DNA of 64,000 nt from Glycomyces tritici (GTDB lineage: Bacteria; Actinomycetota; Actinomycetes; Mycobacteriales; Micromonosporaceae), in assembly GCF_030403505.1 (NCBI RefSeq), contig NZ_JAUEMJ010000003.1:372001-436000 (forward strand). Reading direction: 5' to 3'. Within the stretch, counting starts at the first letter, position 1. Each line of letters opens with the position of its first letter. Positions 25,232-34,509 of this stretch are shown here, piece by piece. A program made the translations under genes and the position numbers. The notes under the pieces are model-generated. The model did no database searches, was not told the DNA's origin, and saw only the letters and a program-made list of their open reading frames with translations.

Positions 25232-26553
25232 GAGCGCACCTTAGCCGCGGCTTCGGCCGCTGCGTGCATGGCCTGTTCGATGTGTGACAGGGCTTCCTCG
25301 TCCACGGCGGCCGAGGTGAACCAGCATTCGAAGGCGCTCGGCGGCAGGTAGACGCCGTTCTCGAGCATCGCGTGGAAGAACGCGCCGTACGCCTCGGTGT
25401 CCTGGGCCTTGGCCTCGTCGAAGTGCCGCACCGGGCCCTCTGCGAAGAAGACGCTGAACAGGTTCGAAGGGGCCGAGACGTAGTGCGGGACGCCGGCTTT
25501 GGTGAGCGCTTCGGTCGCCATCCGCTGCAGTTCGGCGGCGGTGGCGTCGAGCGTGCGGTACACGGCGTCGTCGCAGGCGCGCAGCGTCGCGAGGCCGGCG
25601 GCGACGGCGAGCGGGTTCCCCGAGAGGGTCCCGGCCTGGTAGACCGGCCCGGAGGGGCTGATCCGCGACATGAGGTCGGCGCGGCCGCCGAACGCGGCGG
25701 CGGGCAGGCCCCCGCCCATGACCTTGCCGTACGTGTAGAGGTCCGCGGGGGCCGCGAGGCCGCCGGGGGCGACGCGGAAACCGGTCATGACCTCGTCCGA
25801 GATGAGGAGCGCGCCGCGCGCGTGGGCGGCGGCGTACAGCTTCTCGTTGAAGCCGTCGAGCGGCTCGATCGCGCCCATGTTGCCGGGGACGGCCTCGGTG
25901 ATGACCGCGGCGATCTGGCCCGGGTGCTTGGCGAAGGCCGCTTCGACGGCGTTGATGTCGTTGTAGGGGACGACGATCGTGTCGGCGGCCGCGGAGGCCG
26001 GGACGCCCGGCGAGTCGGGGTGGCCGAGGGTGGCGACGCCCGAGCCCGCTTCGGCCAGGAAGTAGTCGGCGTGGCCGTGGTAGCAGCCGGCGAACTTGAT
26101 GATCTTGTCGCGGCCGGTGGCGGCGCGGGCCAGGCGCACGGCGCTCATGGTGGCCTCGGTGCCGGAGGAGACCAGGCGGACCATCTCGCAGGGGGTGCGC
26201 GCGACGATGAGCTCGGCGAGCTCGATCTCGCCCACGGTCGGCGCGCCGTAGGAGGTGCCGCGGGCCGCGGCCTCGGTGAGCGCCGCGACGACGTCGGGGT
26301 GGGCGTGGCCGAGGATGAGCGGGCCCCAGGAGCCGACGAGGTCGATGTAGACGTTGCCGTCGACGTCCGTCATGCGGGCGCCGGCGGCCTCGCGGATGAA
26401 GACGGGGTCACCGCCGACGCCCCGGAAGGCGCGGACGGGCGAGTTGACGCCGCCTGGGATGACCTGGGCGGCGCGCGCGATGGCGGCGGCGGAGGCGGTA
26501 CGGGTTCGAGCGGCCTGCGGTTGCCTGTCAGTCACCGGCTCAGCATCGCACAC
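25228..26553 (-). CDS. hemL: Glutamate-1-semialdehyde 2,1-aminomutase
   Basis: 441 residues from ATG 26553; a GTG six codons in (VTDRQ) is an alternative. It converts glutamate-1-semialdehyde to 5-aminolevulinate in C5-pathway tetrapyrrole synthesis. PLP-enzyme motifs are visible: [56 protein letters not shown], and the PLP lysine in [18 protein letters not shown] near residue 275. Heading the ccs operon, it links haem supply with cytochrome c assembly. Confidence 0.96.
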   Translation of the reverse strand: MCDAEPVTDRQPQAARTRTASAAAIARAAQVIPGGVNSPVRAFRGVGGDPVFIREAAGARMTDVDGNVYIDLVGSWGPLILGHAHPDVVAALTEAAARGTSYGAPTVGEIELAELIVARTPCEMVRLVSSGTEATMSAVRLARAATGRDKIIKFAGCYHGHADYFLAEAGSGVATLGHPDSPGVPASAAADTIVVPYNDINAVEAAFAKHPGQIAAVITEAVPGNMGAIEPLDGFNEKLYAAAHARGALLISDEVMTGFRVAPGGLAAPADLYTYGKVMGGGLPAAAFGGRADLMSRISPSGPVYQAGTLSGNPLAVAAGLATLRACDDAVYRTLDATAAELQRMATEALTKAGVPHYVSAPSNLFSVFFAEGPVRHFDEAKAQDTEAYGAFFHAMLENGVYLPPSAFECWFTSAAVDEEALSHIEQAMHAAAEAAAKVRS

Positions 26554-26621
26554 GGCGCGCGGGCGGGCCGGAATCGGCCCGTACTGCTATCGCGCGGACC
26601 ATGTGCGCGCCCGGGGAACCC

Positions 26622-26648
26622 GGCCGGCGGGCGCATCGCCCGCCGGCC
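26622..26648 (-). terminator. Hairpin downstream of the cyclase gene
   Basis: A perfect 12-bp stem, GGCCGGCGGGCG with its complement and loop CAT, 11 bases beyond the cyclase stop at 26659. No T-run follows. Confidence 0.5.
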
Positions 26649-26658
26649 CTGGTGCGCG

Positions 26659-28416
26659 CTAGGCGACCGCCCGCACGCGCGCGCCCTCGAGGTTCACCGG
26701 GTGCACGAGCCGGTCCGCGAGGCTCGTCGCCAGCGCCGGCCGCGCCCGCTCGGTGAGCGCGGGCGGGTCGGCCAGCGCCGGGGCCGTGCCGGCGAGGAGC
26801 CAGCGCAGGGGTGCGGGGACGCGGTAGACGGCCTGGTCCATGGCGGGCCGTTCGATGACGACGAGGGCGACGTCCACGAGTTCGACGAGCGCTTCGAGGC
26901 TGCCGTCGCGCTGGCGGCACAGGTCGAGGACGGCGTCGACGGTGGCGCCGCCGGACCGCGCGGCGAGTTCGAGCAGGACGGCGCGGGCCGGGCCGGAGAT
27001 GGCCGCGACCGCTTCGTCGACGGCGGCCCGGAACCTGCCGCCGCCGTCGAGTGCGGCGGCGGGGTCGTCGCTGAGGTAGCGGAGGGCGACGCCGGGTGAG
27101 CCGAGGGCGGTCACTTCGGCGAGTGCGGTGAGTGCGGGGAGGAAGCCCTCGACGGCGGCGGCGAGGGGTCGGCAGTCGGCGGCGGTCCAGGGGGCGCCGC
27201 GTTCTTCGCAGTAGCCGGCGAGGATCGCGGCGCTCACGTCGTCGGGTGCGAGCCCGAGGGCGCGTTTGGCTTCGCCGGGGAGTTCGAGGGGGCGGGCGCC
27301 GACGGCGAGGACGTTGACGCGGGGGCAGTCGTGGAGCAGGCGTTCGATGTCGGCGGCGTGGGTGCGGTCGACGTCGTCGAGGACGAGGAGCGCGTCGGCC
27401 TCCCGGAGGCGGTCGGCGGCGGTGTCGAGGGCGGGTCGGAAGAGTTCGGGCCGGCGGCCGAGGGTGTGCAGGAGGGCGGTGCCGAGGTCGTCGCCGGCGC
27501 GGCAGTACCAGACGCCGTGCTCGTGGAAGGCGAGGCGGCGCCGGGCCCAGGCCTTGGCGACGGTGGTCTTGCCGCAGCCGCCGAGGCCGGTGAGGCTGAC
27601 GAGGCGGTGGGTGGTGAAGGCGCGGTCGAGGGCGCGGTACTCGCTCGGTCTCGGGACGGGTGCCTTGAGGTCGGCGGGCAGGTGGTGGGTGAGGGGCCGC
27701 ACGGGCGGCGGCGGGAAGGCGGTGGGGAGTCCGGGTGCGGCGAGTTGGACGAGTTCGGTGGCGCCGGGCAGGCCGCGCAGTTCGAAGTCGCCGAGGCGGT
27801 GGACTGCGGCGGGCGGGAGTCCGGCGGCGGCGGCGCAGTCGGCGGAGGCGAGGATCTGGTCGCCGTGTGCGGCGGAGCAGATGCGGGCGGTGCGGTGGAC
27901 TTCGGGTGTGGCGTAGCCGCCCGCGGAGGGCCAGGCCTCGCCGGTGTGGAGTCCTATGCGGACTTTGGGGCGGAGGCGGTGGCCGTCGTGTTCGGGCCAG
28001 TCGGCGCCGCGCAGTGCGCGCTGTACGCCGATGGCGGCGGCGCAGGCGTCGGCGGCACTGTGGAAGGCGACGAAGAACGAGTCGCCTTCGGTGTCGATCT
28101 CGGTGCCGCCGGTGGCGCGCAGGACTTCTCTGACGAGCGCGCGGTGGCGGTGGAGGACGACCCGGTAGCGCTCGGCGCCGAGGCCGGAGGCGAGGCGGGT
28201 CGAGCCTTCGATGTCGGTGAACATGAACGTGACGTCGCCGGAGGGCAGCGGGGCGGGCCGGGCGGCGCTGCCGCGGTCCACAGTGTCGCTTTCGGCATTG
28301 GGCGCGCCATTGCAGCGGCCATTTGCATTGGACGCGTTCCGATACTCCGATCGGTTGTCCCCGAGGGGAGGGGCAATGGCTGTCAGTGCGGTGTGCGATG
28401 CCGTTGTCGTATCCAC
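26659..28416 (-). CDS. Class III nucleotidyl cyclase fused to a STAND-like ATPase
   Basis: 585 residues from GTG 28416 (weak ribosome binding site). The cyclase domain is at about 58-220: VTFMFTDIEGSTRL with the first metal Asp, then TEIDTEGDSFFVAF with the second, GLHTGEA, and EVHRTARICSAAHGDQIL. In the last motif the transition-state asparagine of the NxxxR consensus is His, as in a group of actinobacterial cyclase-ATPase proteins. The second half has a P-loop GLGGCGKTT near 280, LLVLDDVD as Walker B near 335, and a helical region without a LuxR helix-turn-helix. It may be an enzyme or a nucleotide-responsive signalling scaffold. Confidence 0.82.
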   Translation of the reverse strand: MDTTTASHTALTAIAPPLGDNRSEYRNASNANGRCNGAPNAESDTVDRGSAARPAPLPSGDVTFMFTDIEGSTRLASGLGAERYRVVLHRHRALVREVLRATGGTEIDTEGDSFFVAFHSAADACAAAIGVQRALRGADWPEHDGHRLRPKVRIGLHTGEAWPSAGGYATPEVHRTARICSAAHGDQILASADCAAAAGLPPAAVHRLGDFELRGLPGATELVQLAAPGLPTAFPPPPVRPLTHHLPADLKAPVPRPSEYRALDRAFTTHRLVSLTGLGGCGKTTVAKAWARRRLAFHEHGVWYCRAGDDLGTALLHTLGRRPELFRPALDTAADRLREADALLVLDDVDRTHAADIERLLHDCPRVNVLAVGARPLELPGEAKRALGLAPDDVSAAILAGYCEERGAPWTAADCRPLAAAVEGFLPALTALAEVTALGSPGVALRYLSDDPAAALDGGGRFRAAVDEAVAAISGPARAVLLELAARSGGATVDAVLDLCRQRDGSLEALVELVDVALVVIERPAMDQAVYRVPAPLRWLLAGTAPALADPPALTERARPALATSLADRLVHPVNLEGARVRAVA

Positions 28417-28959
28417 GTGTCGATCAACTTTCGTTCAGCCCCCGTATGCCGGGCTGTGGCGCGCTGGTGCGCGGGCACAATGCCCAGCGGCCTCACAGTG
28501 TCACCCCCATCTCAGTCGGTTACCTGCCGTGATGGGAACTGGCACTCGGTCTGAACGCCGCTTCCAGCGCAGACGCGAACATGAGACGCTCTCGCCGCAG
28601 GTTTGCTCGTGGCAACCGCCGTGTCCGTTTGGAGAACGAGTCGAGCGCCACTCGGTCGCGGCCGATTTCGGAATTATTGACGCTCAGGCGTTGCCCGCGG
28701 GGACGAAACTAGGGAATACTCGCTTTCAGTCCGGTCCCTCGCGAACGCGCCCCGCAGCGCCGCCCCGCGGCGGCCCGCCGGGGTCCGGGCGCCCTTACGG
28801 CACCGCGGCACCGGCGCCGGGCCGCCTCGTCGGCGCCGCCGGGCGACCCGCCCCGCGGCGGCGTCCCGGCAGACGCCCCGACCGGCAGCGCCCGACCACG
28901 AACACCCGGGCAACGCCCCGCAGCAACGCCTCGACGAACTGAAAGGACGACCCCCTCCC
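28417..28959. other. 543-bp intergenic region, no gene seen
   Basis: This lies between divergent genes and should hold both promoters. I found no RNA gene, riboswitch core or coding frame with the local codon bias. The only clear signal is the GAAAGGA ribosome binding site at about 28941. Confidence 0.4.
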
Positions 28960-29970
28960 GTGTGGTTCGCGACCCTCCTCCGCCGCATCGCCGCCCTCCC
29001 CCGGCTCGCCCTCCGCGCACTGCGCCGGAGCCCGCGGCTGCTGTGGCGCGGCGTCAAGGCCACCCCGCGACTGCTGTGGCGCGCCGTCAAGGCCACCCCG
29101 CGGGCGCTGTGGCTCGCCGTCGTGGGCGTCTGGCGCGGGATCAAGGCCGCCGGCAGGGGCCTGCGCGCCGCCTACCGGGGGCTGCGCGCCCCGGCCGGGC
29201 GACTCAGCATCCAGGTCGTCGTCACCGCGCTCGCACTGGCGGGCGCGCTCGCCGCCGGCTGGTTCGTCGTCCCCGGGGCCGGCCCCGCCTGGTCCTTCGG
29301 CAGCGAGCCCACCCCCGAAGCGGAGGAGACGCCGCTCGCGCTCTCCCCCGAAGGCGCCATCGACGAGGCCCCCGCGGCGGGGCTCCCCGCCGAGTCCACG
29401 CCCGTCGGCGACATCCTGGCCCCCACCGAGAACGCCACCACCGCGGCCCCGACCAGCTCGGCCACCACCCCGGCCGGTCCCGCCGGCCTCGACACGTGGG
29501 CGTCGAACCTCAGCTCGCTCGGCATCCCCCAGCGGGCCCTCGTCGCGTACGGCCGCGGCGAGCTCGTCTCGGCCGCCCAGAACCCCGGCTGCAACCTCTC
29601 CTGGACCACCCTCGCGGGCATCGGCGCCACCGAGACCGTCCACGGCACCATGGACGGCAACCAGATCCAGGCCGACGGCACCACCCTCACCCAGATCATC
29701 GGCCCCATCCACGGCGAGTGGGGGCCCATGCAGTTCCTCCCCAGCACATGGGAGCACTGGAAGGCCGACGGGGACGGCGACGGCCAGTTCAACGCGCACG
29801 ACATCGACGACGCCGTCACCGCCGCCGCCAACTACCTCTGCCACGGCGGCCGCGACATGAGCCGGCCTCAAGGCTGGTACGACGCCCTCTACAGCTACAA
29901 CCCGCGCGACGACTACGTGCAGAAGGTCTTCGACCGCGCCGACGAGTACGGCAGGAAGAGCACCGCCTGA
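28960..29970 (+). CDS. Membrane-anchored lytic transglycosylase-like protein
   Basis: 336 residues from GTG 28960, with GAAAGGA upstream. The cytoplasmic N-terminus (1-80) is strongly basic and contains about three copies of a short motif, LLWRxVKATPR, forming amphipathic helices. One membrane segment follows at 83-104, then a Thr/Pro-rich linker to about 178 and an SLT-like domain with GIGATETVHG (catalytic Glu225) and GPMQFLPSTWEHW. It should cleave peptidoglycan on the outer face. The EF-like DGDGDGQFNAHDIDDA is usual in this actinomycete family and may bind a cation. Confidence 0.85.
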   Translation: MWFATLLRRIAALPRLALRALRRSPRLLWRGVKATPRLLWRAVKATPRALWLAVVGVWRGIKAAGRGLRAAYRGLRAPAGRLSIQVVVTALALAGALAAGWFVVPGAGPAWSFGSEPTPEAEETPLALSPEGAIDEAPAAGLPAESTPVGDILAPTENATTAAPTSSATTPAGPAGLDTWASNLSSLGIPQRALVAYGRGELVSAAQNPGCNLSWTTLAGIGATETVHGTMDGNQIQADGTTLTQIIGPIHGEWGPMQFLPSTWEHWKADGDGDGQFNAHDIDDAVTAAANYLCHGGRDMSRPQGWYDALYSYNPRDDYVQKVFDRADEYGRKSTA

Positions 29971-30041
29971 CAGGACCCCTTTTCGCTGCATGCTGTGAGG
30001 AGGGGGTTCCGTTCGGTGACTATTTCGGGTAAGGATAAGAG

Positions 30042-31076
30042 ATGCCCCTGAAGCAGCTCGCTCCCGGCGAGATGACCGCCGACGACCTCCGCGACTGGTG
30101 CTCGGTGCTCAACGACATGACCGCCGCCGACATGCCGGGCGAGCCGCGCTGGCGCACCGACCGCCTCAGCGACTACCTCACCGGCTCGCTCCCGGACGAC
30201 CGGCGGTTCCTGTTCATGGACCGGGACGCGGACGGCGACCTCGTGGGCCACGCGAGCCTCATCCTGTTCGGCAGCGGCGGGGGCGAGCAGGGCGGGACCG
30301 GGGTCGTGGAGATGTCCACCCGGCCGTCCGCGCGCGGCAAAGGGGTCGGCTCGCGCCTGCTGCGGGCCGTCGCCGAGTGCGCGAAGGCGAACGGCTGCCG
30401 GACCCTCGCCGTCGAGGTCATCGCGACCACGCCCGCGGTCGGCTTCTACGACCGGCACGGCTTCTCCCGGAACGTCGTCGAGCAGCGCCACCTGCTGCGC
30501 TGGGCCGACATCGACTGGGAGAAGATCGAGCACGCCGCCGGGCGCCTCGCCGCCGGGTACCGCCTCGAGTACCACGCCGGGGGCGTCCCCGACCGCCTCA
30601 TGGACTCCTACGCGGACGTCAAGGCGAACCTGCGGTCCAGCCCCGGGAACGTCGCGTTCGTGCCCGAGTGGCGCGGCTCGGCCTACGCGCCGGCCCTGCG
30701 CGACTCCTTCCAGACCCTCGCCCGGCGCGGGATGCGCTCGCACATCGCCGTCGCCCTCGCCGAGCCGTTCGGGCACGTCGTGGGCCTCACCGAGCTCGTC
30801 GTCTCCGCGCAGCGCCCCACCCGCGCCGACCAGTACGACACCGTCGTCGCCCCCCAGCACCGCTCCTACGGGCTCGCGATGACCATGAAGGCCCGGCTCC
30901 TCACCGAGCTGCGCCGCGCCGAACCGCAGCTCGTCGACGTCCAGACCTGGACCCTCGAGACCGCCGACGACGTGCGCTGGATCAACGCCGAACTCGGCTT
31001 CGTGCACGACGTCGACTGGTACGACTACGTGGCCGACGTGGACAAACTCCTCGCCCGCCTCTCCCGCAAGGCCTGA
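30042..31076 (+). CDS. Tandem GNAT-family N-acetyltransferase
   Basis: 344 residues from ATG 30042, preceded by TAAGGATAAGAG. Two GNAT domains are in tandem. The first is intact, with VVEMSTRPSARGKGVGSRLL as the acetyl-CoA pyrophosphate loop near residues 88-107 and VGFYDRHGFSRN. The second (from about 180) is degenerate, with DTVVAPQHRSYGLAMTMKARLL and INAELGFVHD. This layout resembles the mycothiol synthase and Eis-like double-GNAT families, but the critical residues of MshD are not obvious, so the substrate is open. Confidence 0.8.
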   Translation: MPLKQLAPGEMTADDLRDWCSVLNDMTAADMPGEPRWRTDRLSDYLTGSLPDDRRFLFMDRDADGDLVGHASLILFGSGGGEQGGTGVVEMSTRPSARGKGVGSRLLRAVAECAKANGCRTLAVEVIATTPAVGFYDRHGFSRNVVEQRHLLRWADIDWEKIEHAAGRLAAGYRLEYHAGGVPDRLMDSYADVKANLRSSPGNVAFVPEWRGSAYAPALRDSFQTLARRGMRSHIAVALAEPFGHVVGLTELVVSAQRPTRADQYDTVVAPQHRSYGLAMTMKARLLTELRRAEPQLVDVQTWTLETADDVRWINAELGFVHDVDWYDYVADVDKLLARLSRKA

Positions 31077-31133
31077 GCCCTTCCCAGAATTCTTGGGCCG
31101 CAATCGTTTGCGAACAGTCCGTAGAATTCACCC

Positions 31134-32903
31134 ATGCACCCCCGGCATGCGCGGTACGACGACGGCCCCACCGACCGCCGCGTCATCGTGGTGGGCGACA
31201 ACGGCCTGACCCTCCGCTTCATCAAGCACCTCATCGAGCGCTACTCGTTCCGCGTCATCGCCGTCTTCCCCGACGGCCCCGGCGGCCAGCGCGACGAGAT
31301 CCGCCGCGAGGCCGAGACCAACCGCAACCTCGTCGTCTTCACCAAACCGCAGGTCACGGCCGAGACCGTGCGCGAGGCGGGGCTCACCGAGGCGTACGCG
31401 GTGGCGCTCATGGACCAGAACGACGTGGGCAACCTGCACCTGGCGCTGAAGATCCGCGAGATGTCGAACTACCTGGGCGACGAGACGCTCCCGCGGCTGG
31501 TCATCCGCATGTACAACAGCGGGCTGCGGGCGAACATCCAGAAGCTCCTGGGCGACAACGAGGACGGCGTCTACGTCAAGTCGGACGCCGACATGGTCGC
31601 GGACACGTACGCGCTCGCGGCGCTCCAGCAGCTGCCGCCGGGCGAGATCAAGGTGTGGGGGCGCCGGCTGTACCTGTCGCGGCGGCGCGAGGAGCGCGCC
31701 GAGGCGCAGTGGGTGGTCGCGGGTGGCAACCAGGCCGGGATCGAGCTCATCCCCGAGGACGAGAACGAGGCGCTGCGGTACCTGTGGCTCTCGCCCGACA
31801 GGAGGCCCGGGCAGATCCGCCCGAAGCTGAACAACGCGACGCTCGCGGTCAAGGAGGCGCTGAGCGCGGTGCGGGGCATGCTCACCAAGAGCCTCGTGGT
31901 GCTCGCGCTGGTGCTGTTCGCGGTCTTCACGTTCGGGTTCCTGGTGCTGCAATTCCGGCCCAGCGGCGCGAACGCGGCCGACGGCACCGGGGAGGTGTTC
32001 TACCTGCTCGCGCTGATGGCCGGCGGCGGCATCGACCCGGACATGGGCGCGTCGCGCCTGCTCAAGGTGACGCAGGCCGTGGTCGTGCTGACCGGTTCGC
32101 TCCTGATCCCGTTCGCGACCGGTGCGATCGTGCAGGCCGTGGTCGACCGGCGGTACGCGCTCTCGGAGGGCCGCCGGACCCGGCAGGTGCGCGAGCACGT
32201 GATCGTGGTCGGCCTGGGCAACATGGGCACCCGCGTGGTGGAGCGGCTGCGCGAGAGCAAGATCCCGGTGATCGCGATCGAGAAGCGCCGCGACGCGATG
32301 GGGGTGCGGGCCGCGCGGGCCAAGGGCGCGCAGGTGCTGCTCGGCGACGGCTCGAGCCAGGAGATCCTGGAGGAGGCGAACGTCCGGCACTGCCGGTCGC
32401 TGGTGGCGATGGCCAAGCAGGACGAGTCGAACCTGGAGGCGGCGCTGTCGGGCCTGGAGTGCAACCCGGAGCTGCGCACGGTGATGCGGATCTACAACCC
32501 GGAGTTCGCGGCGCTGATCCGGCAGAACCTGAACCGGGCGACGCCGATGCGGGAGGCGCCGCCGCACGCGTCCTACAGTGCGCCGGAGGTGGCGTCGGCG
32601 AGTTTCGCGCAGGCGCTGACCGACGACAAGGTCCTCGTCACGATCCCGGTGCGCGGGCACATCGCGTACATCGAGGCGTTCGAGGTCGGCGAGGGCTCGG
32701 CGATGGACGACGCGGCGGCGCGACTGGCCACGAAGGTGGGCTCGCACCGGCTGCTCGCGGTCAAGCGCGCGGGCGGGACGATCAGCTGGAACCCGGACGC
32801 GGCGTTCCGGGTGGGCAGCGGCGACACGCTTCTGGTGGTGGCGACGCGCAAGGGCCTCAACGACATCCTGGAGCGCTGCCGCCCGGGAGGGGCGGACTGG
32901 TAG
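31134..32903 (+). CDS. RCK-regulated ion channel-like protein (CASTOR/POLLUX-like)
   Basis: 589 residues from ATG 31134. Residues 1-130 form a Rossmann TrkA-N-type domain (VIVVGDNGLTLRFIKHLIER). Two membrane segments follow (LVVLALVLFAVFTFGFLVLQF near 255 and VVVLTGSLLIPFATGAIVQAVV near 320), with a short re-entrant loop FYLLALMAGGGIDPDMGAS between them. A second TrkA-N domain (HVIVVGLGNMGTRVVERL) and a C-terminal regulatory domain complete it. The order fits the bacterial relatives of plant CASTOR/POLLUX channels, which move K+ or Ca2+ under nucleotide/ion control. The classical TVGYG filter is absent, so the ion is unknown. Confidence 0.82.
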   Translation: MHPRHARYDDGPTDRRVIVVGDNGLTLRFIKHLIERYSFRVIAVFPDGPGGQRDEIRREAETNRNLVVFTKPQVTAETVREAGLTEAYAVALMDQNDVGNLHLALKIREMSNYLGDETLPRLVIRMYNSGLRANIQKLLGDNEDGVYVKSDADMVADTYALAALQQLPPGEIKVWGRRLYLSRRREERAEAQWVVAGGNQAGIELIPEDENEALRYLWLSPDRRPGQIRPKLNNATLAVKEALSAVRGMLTKSLVVLALVLFAVFTFGFLVLQFRPSGANAADGTGEVFYLLALMAGGGIDPDMGASRLLKVTQAVVVLTGSLLIPFATGAIVQAVVDRRYALSEGRRTRQVREHVIVVGLGNMGTRVVERLRESKIPVIAIEKRRDAMGVRAARAKGAQVLLGDGSSQEILEEANVRHCRSLVAMAKQDESNLEAALSGLECNPELRTVMRIYNPEFAALIRQNLNRATPMREAPPHASYSAPEVASASFAQALTDDKVLVTIPVRGHIAYIEAFEVGEGSAMDDAAARLATKVGSHRLLAVKRAGGTISWNPDAAFRVGSGDTLLVVATRKGLNDILERCRPGGADW

Positions 32904-33132
32904 ACCCCGGGGCGGTCCCGGGGGCGCTGCGGGGCGGCTGGGGCGGCGAACGGTCGGCTGCGGGGCCGGTGGGGCACCGCCGTCCCCCGTGTCCGATCGG
33001 GACAGCGGCGTCCGGTGCGGCGTCGGGCGTCGCGATCGCCTGTGACCCACGCCTTCCCACCCTCCGGTGGCGCAACTTCCACCCGCTTCGCTCGTTGAAC
33101 GGTCGACACATCTCTCACGAAAGGGGCCGACC

Positions 33133-34380
33133 GTGGCGGCAAGCGAGCGGAATCCACGAACCGGGCACAGCGGGGCCGAACGCAAGCGCCGCAAGCTCGT
33201 CCTGGCGGCGACGGCCGGAACGATCGCGCTGGGCGGGGCCGCGGTCGTGGTGCCGAGCGCGTTCGCCGAGGACGACCCGGCGGCCTCGCTCCTGGACGGC
33301 ACCACCGAGATACTGCCGGTGGACGACGAACTGCTCGGCCTGGTCGACGTCGGCGAGGTCACCGAGCTGGCCGAGTCGCTGACCTATGCGGACGACGCGG
33401 ACGTGCTGCGGGTCTCGGGCCCCGACGCCGGCTACGTCAAGGTCCACTTTGAACGGCTGTTGCTGAACACCGGCGACTTCGTGACCGTCTCCAGCCCTGA
33501 CGGCGCCGAGTCGTACCGGTACGAGGAGTCGCTGGTCGACCAATGGGCGACCTCGATCACCGGCGACACCGCGGTGGTCGAACTGCACCGCGAGTCCGGC
33601 GGCGGCTCCTCGGCGCTCGGCGTGCTGATCGACAAGGCCGCGTACGGGTTCACCGCGGACGAGGTGGACGCCATCGCCGAGGACCGCGCCGACGAGGCCC
33701 GGCCCGAAGAGAGCATCTGCGAGGGCGACGAGAAGCGCTCCTCGGTCTGCTACCGCACCTCGTATCCGACCATCGTGGACCATGCGGAACCGGTGGCGCG
33801 CCTGCTCATCGACGGGACCGTGCTGTGCACGGCGTTCCGGGTGGGCGAGGAGAACCGGCTGCTGACCAACCACCACTGCTTCACCGAGACGCAGGAGGCC
33901 CAGAACACCGAGGTGTGGTTCGGGTACGACTGCGTCGCGTGCGGCACCGACATCACGAACGCGCCCGTGAAGGTGCGCGGCGCGGAGGTGCTGGCGACCT
34001 CGAAGGCCTTGGACTACACGCTGTTCACCGTGGAGGACTTCGAGCGGATCGAGCACTTCGGCTTCCTGGAGCTCTCTGACCGCCCGGCGCGCAGCGGCGA
34101 GGCGATCTACATCCCCCAGCACCCGGCCGGACGGCCCACCGAGATCGCCATCGAGTCCTCAGTGGACGGCGGCAATTGCGTGGTCAAGCACGAGGTCTAC
34201 GACGGCTACGTCGCCGACAGCGACATCTCCTACTACTGCGACACCGAGTTCGGCTCCTCCGGATCCCCGGTCCTCTCCCGCGACACGCACGAGGTCATCG
34301 CCCTCCACCACTTCGGCGGCTGCCCCAACTCCGGCGTGAACGCCCGACTCATCAATGAAGAGATCGGGCACCTGATCTAG
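33133..34380 (+). CDS. Secreted trypsin-like serine protease
   Basis: 415 residues from GTG 33133, preceded by AAAGGGG. A signal peptide has a basic start (RKRRK), a hydrophobic core and cleavage near AFA-ED at about 45. A pro-region follows. The catalytic triad of the chymotrypsin clan is seen: LLTNHHCF (His near 248), ALDYTLF (Asp near 294), and GSSGSPVLS (Ser near 375). Six to eight cysteines suggest disulfides. The C-terminal HHFGGCPNSGVNA is typical of lysyl-endopeptidase/V8-like bacterial relatives. It is exported and probably nutrient-scavenging. Confidence 0.87.
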   Translation: MAASERNPRTGHSGAERKRRKLVLAATAGTIALGGAAVVVPSAFAEDDPAASLLDGTTEILPVDDELLGLVDVGEVTELAESLTYADDADVLRVSGPDAGYVKVHFERLLLNTGDFVTVSSPDGAESYRYEESLVDQWATSITGDTAVVELHRESGGGSSALGVLIDKAAYGFTADEVDAIAEDRADEARPEESICEGDEKRSSVCYRTSYPTIVDHAEPVARLLIDGTVLCTAFRVGEENRLLTNHHCFTETQEAQNTEVWFGYDCVACGTDITNAPVKVRGAEVLATSKALDYTLFTVEDFERIEHFGFLELSDRPARSGEAIYIPQHPAGRPTEIAIESSVDGGNCVVKHEVYDGYVADSDISYYCDTEFGSSGSPVLSRDTHEVIALHHFGGCPNSGVNARLINEEIGHLI

Positions 34381-34396
34381 CGGCCGAGAACGTGAA

Positions 34397-34430
34397 TGGG
34401 GGCGAAGCGCCGTTCGGCGCTTCGCCCCCA
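34397..34430. terminator. Bidirectional terminator between convergent protease and mqnC
   Basis: A perfect 15-bp stem, TGGGGGCGAAGCGCC with GGCGCTTCGCCCCCA, and a GTTC loop, 16 bases after the protease stop. It has no clear T-run. Confidence 0.65.
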
Positions 34431-34451
34431 TCGCCATGTCACAGGCTGCAG

Positions 34452-34509
34452 GTAGATTGGAATTGGGGGGTCCCAGAGTGTCCGATTTGCCCAGACCCTC
34501 CGTTCACCT
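34452..34509. repeat. Dispersed ~55-bp intergenic element, copy 2
   Basis: It contains the blocks GTAGAT, GGGGGTCCCA, GTCCGATTTGCCC and CTCCGTTCAC in the same order as copy 1 at 20309-20363. This copy ends one base from the mqnC stop codon. Confidence 0.55.

Noticed and set aside
28417..28959. c-di-AMP (ydaO-type) riboswitch upstream of the transglycosylase
   Set aside because: Expected from the gene type, but the conserved core sequences could not be found here or upstream of the NlpC/P60 gene.
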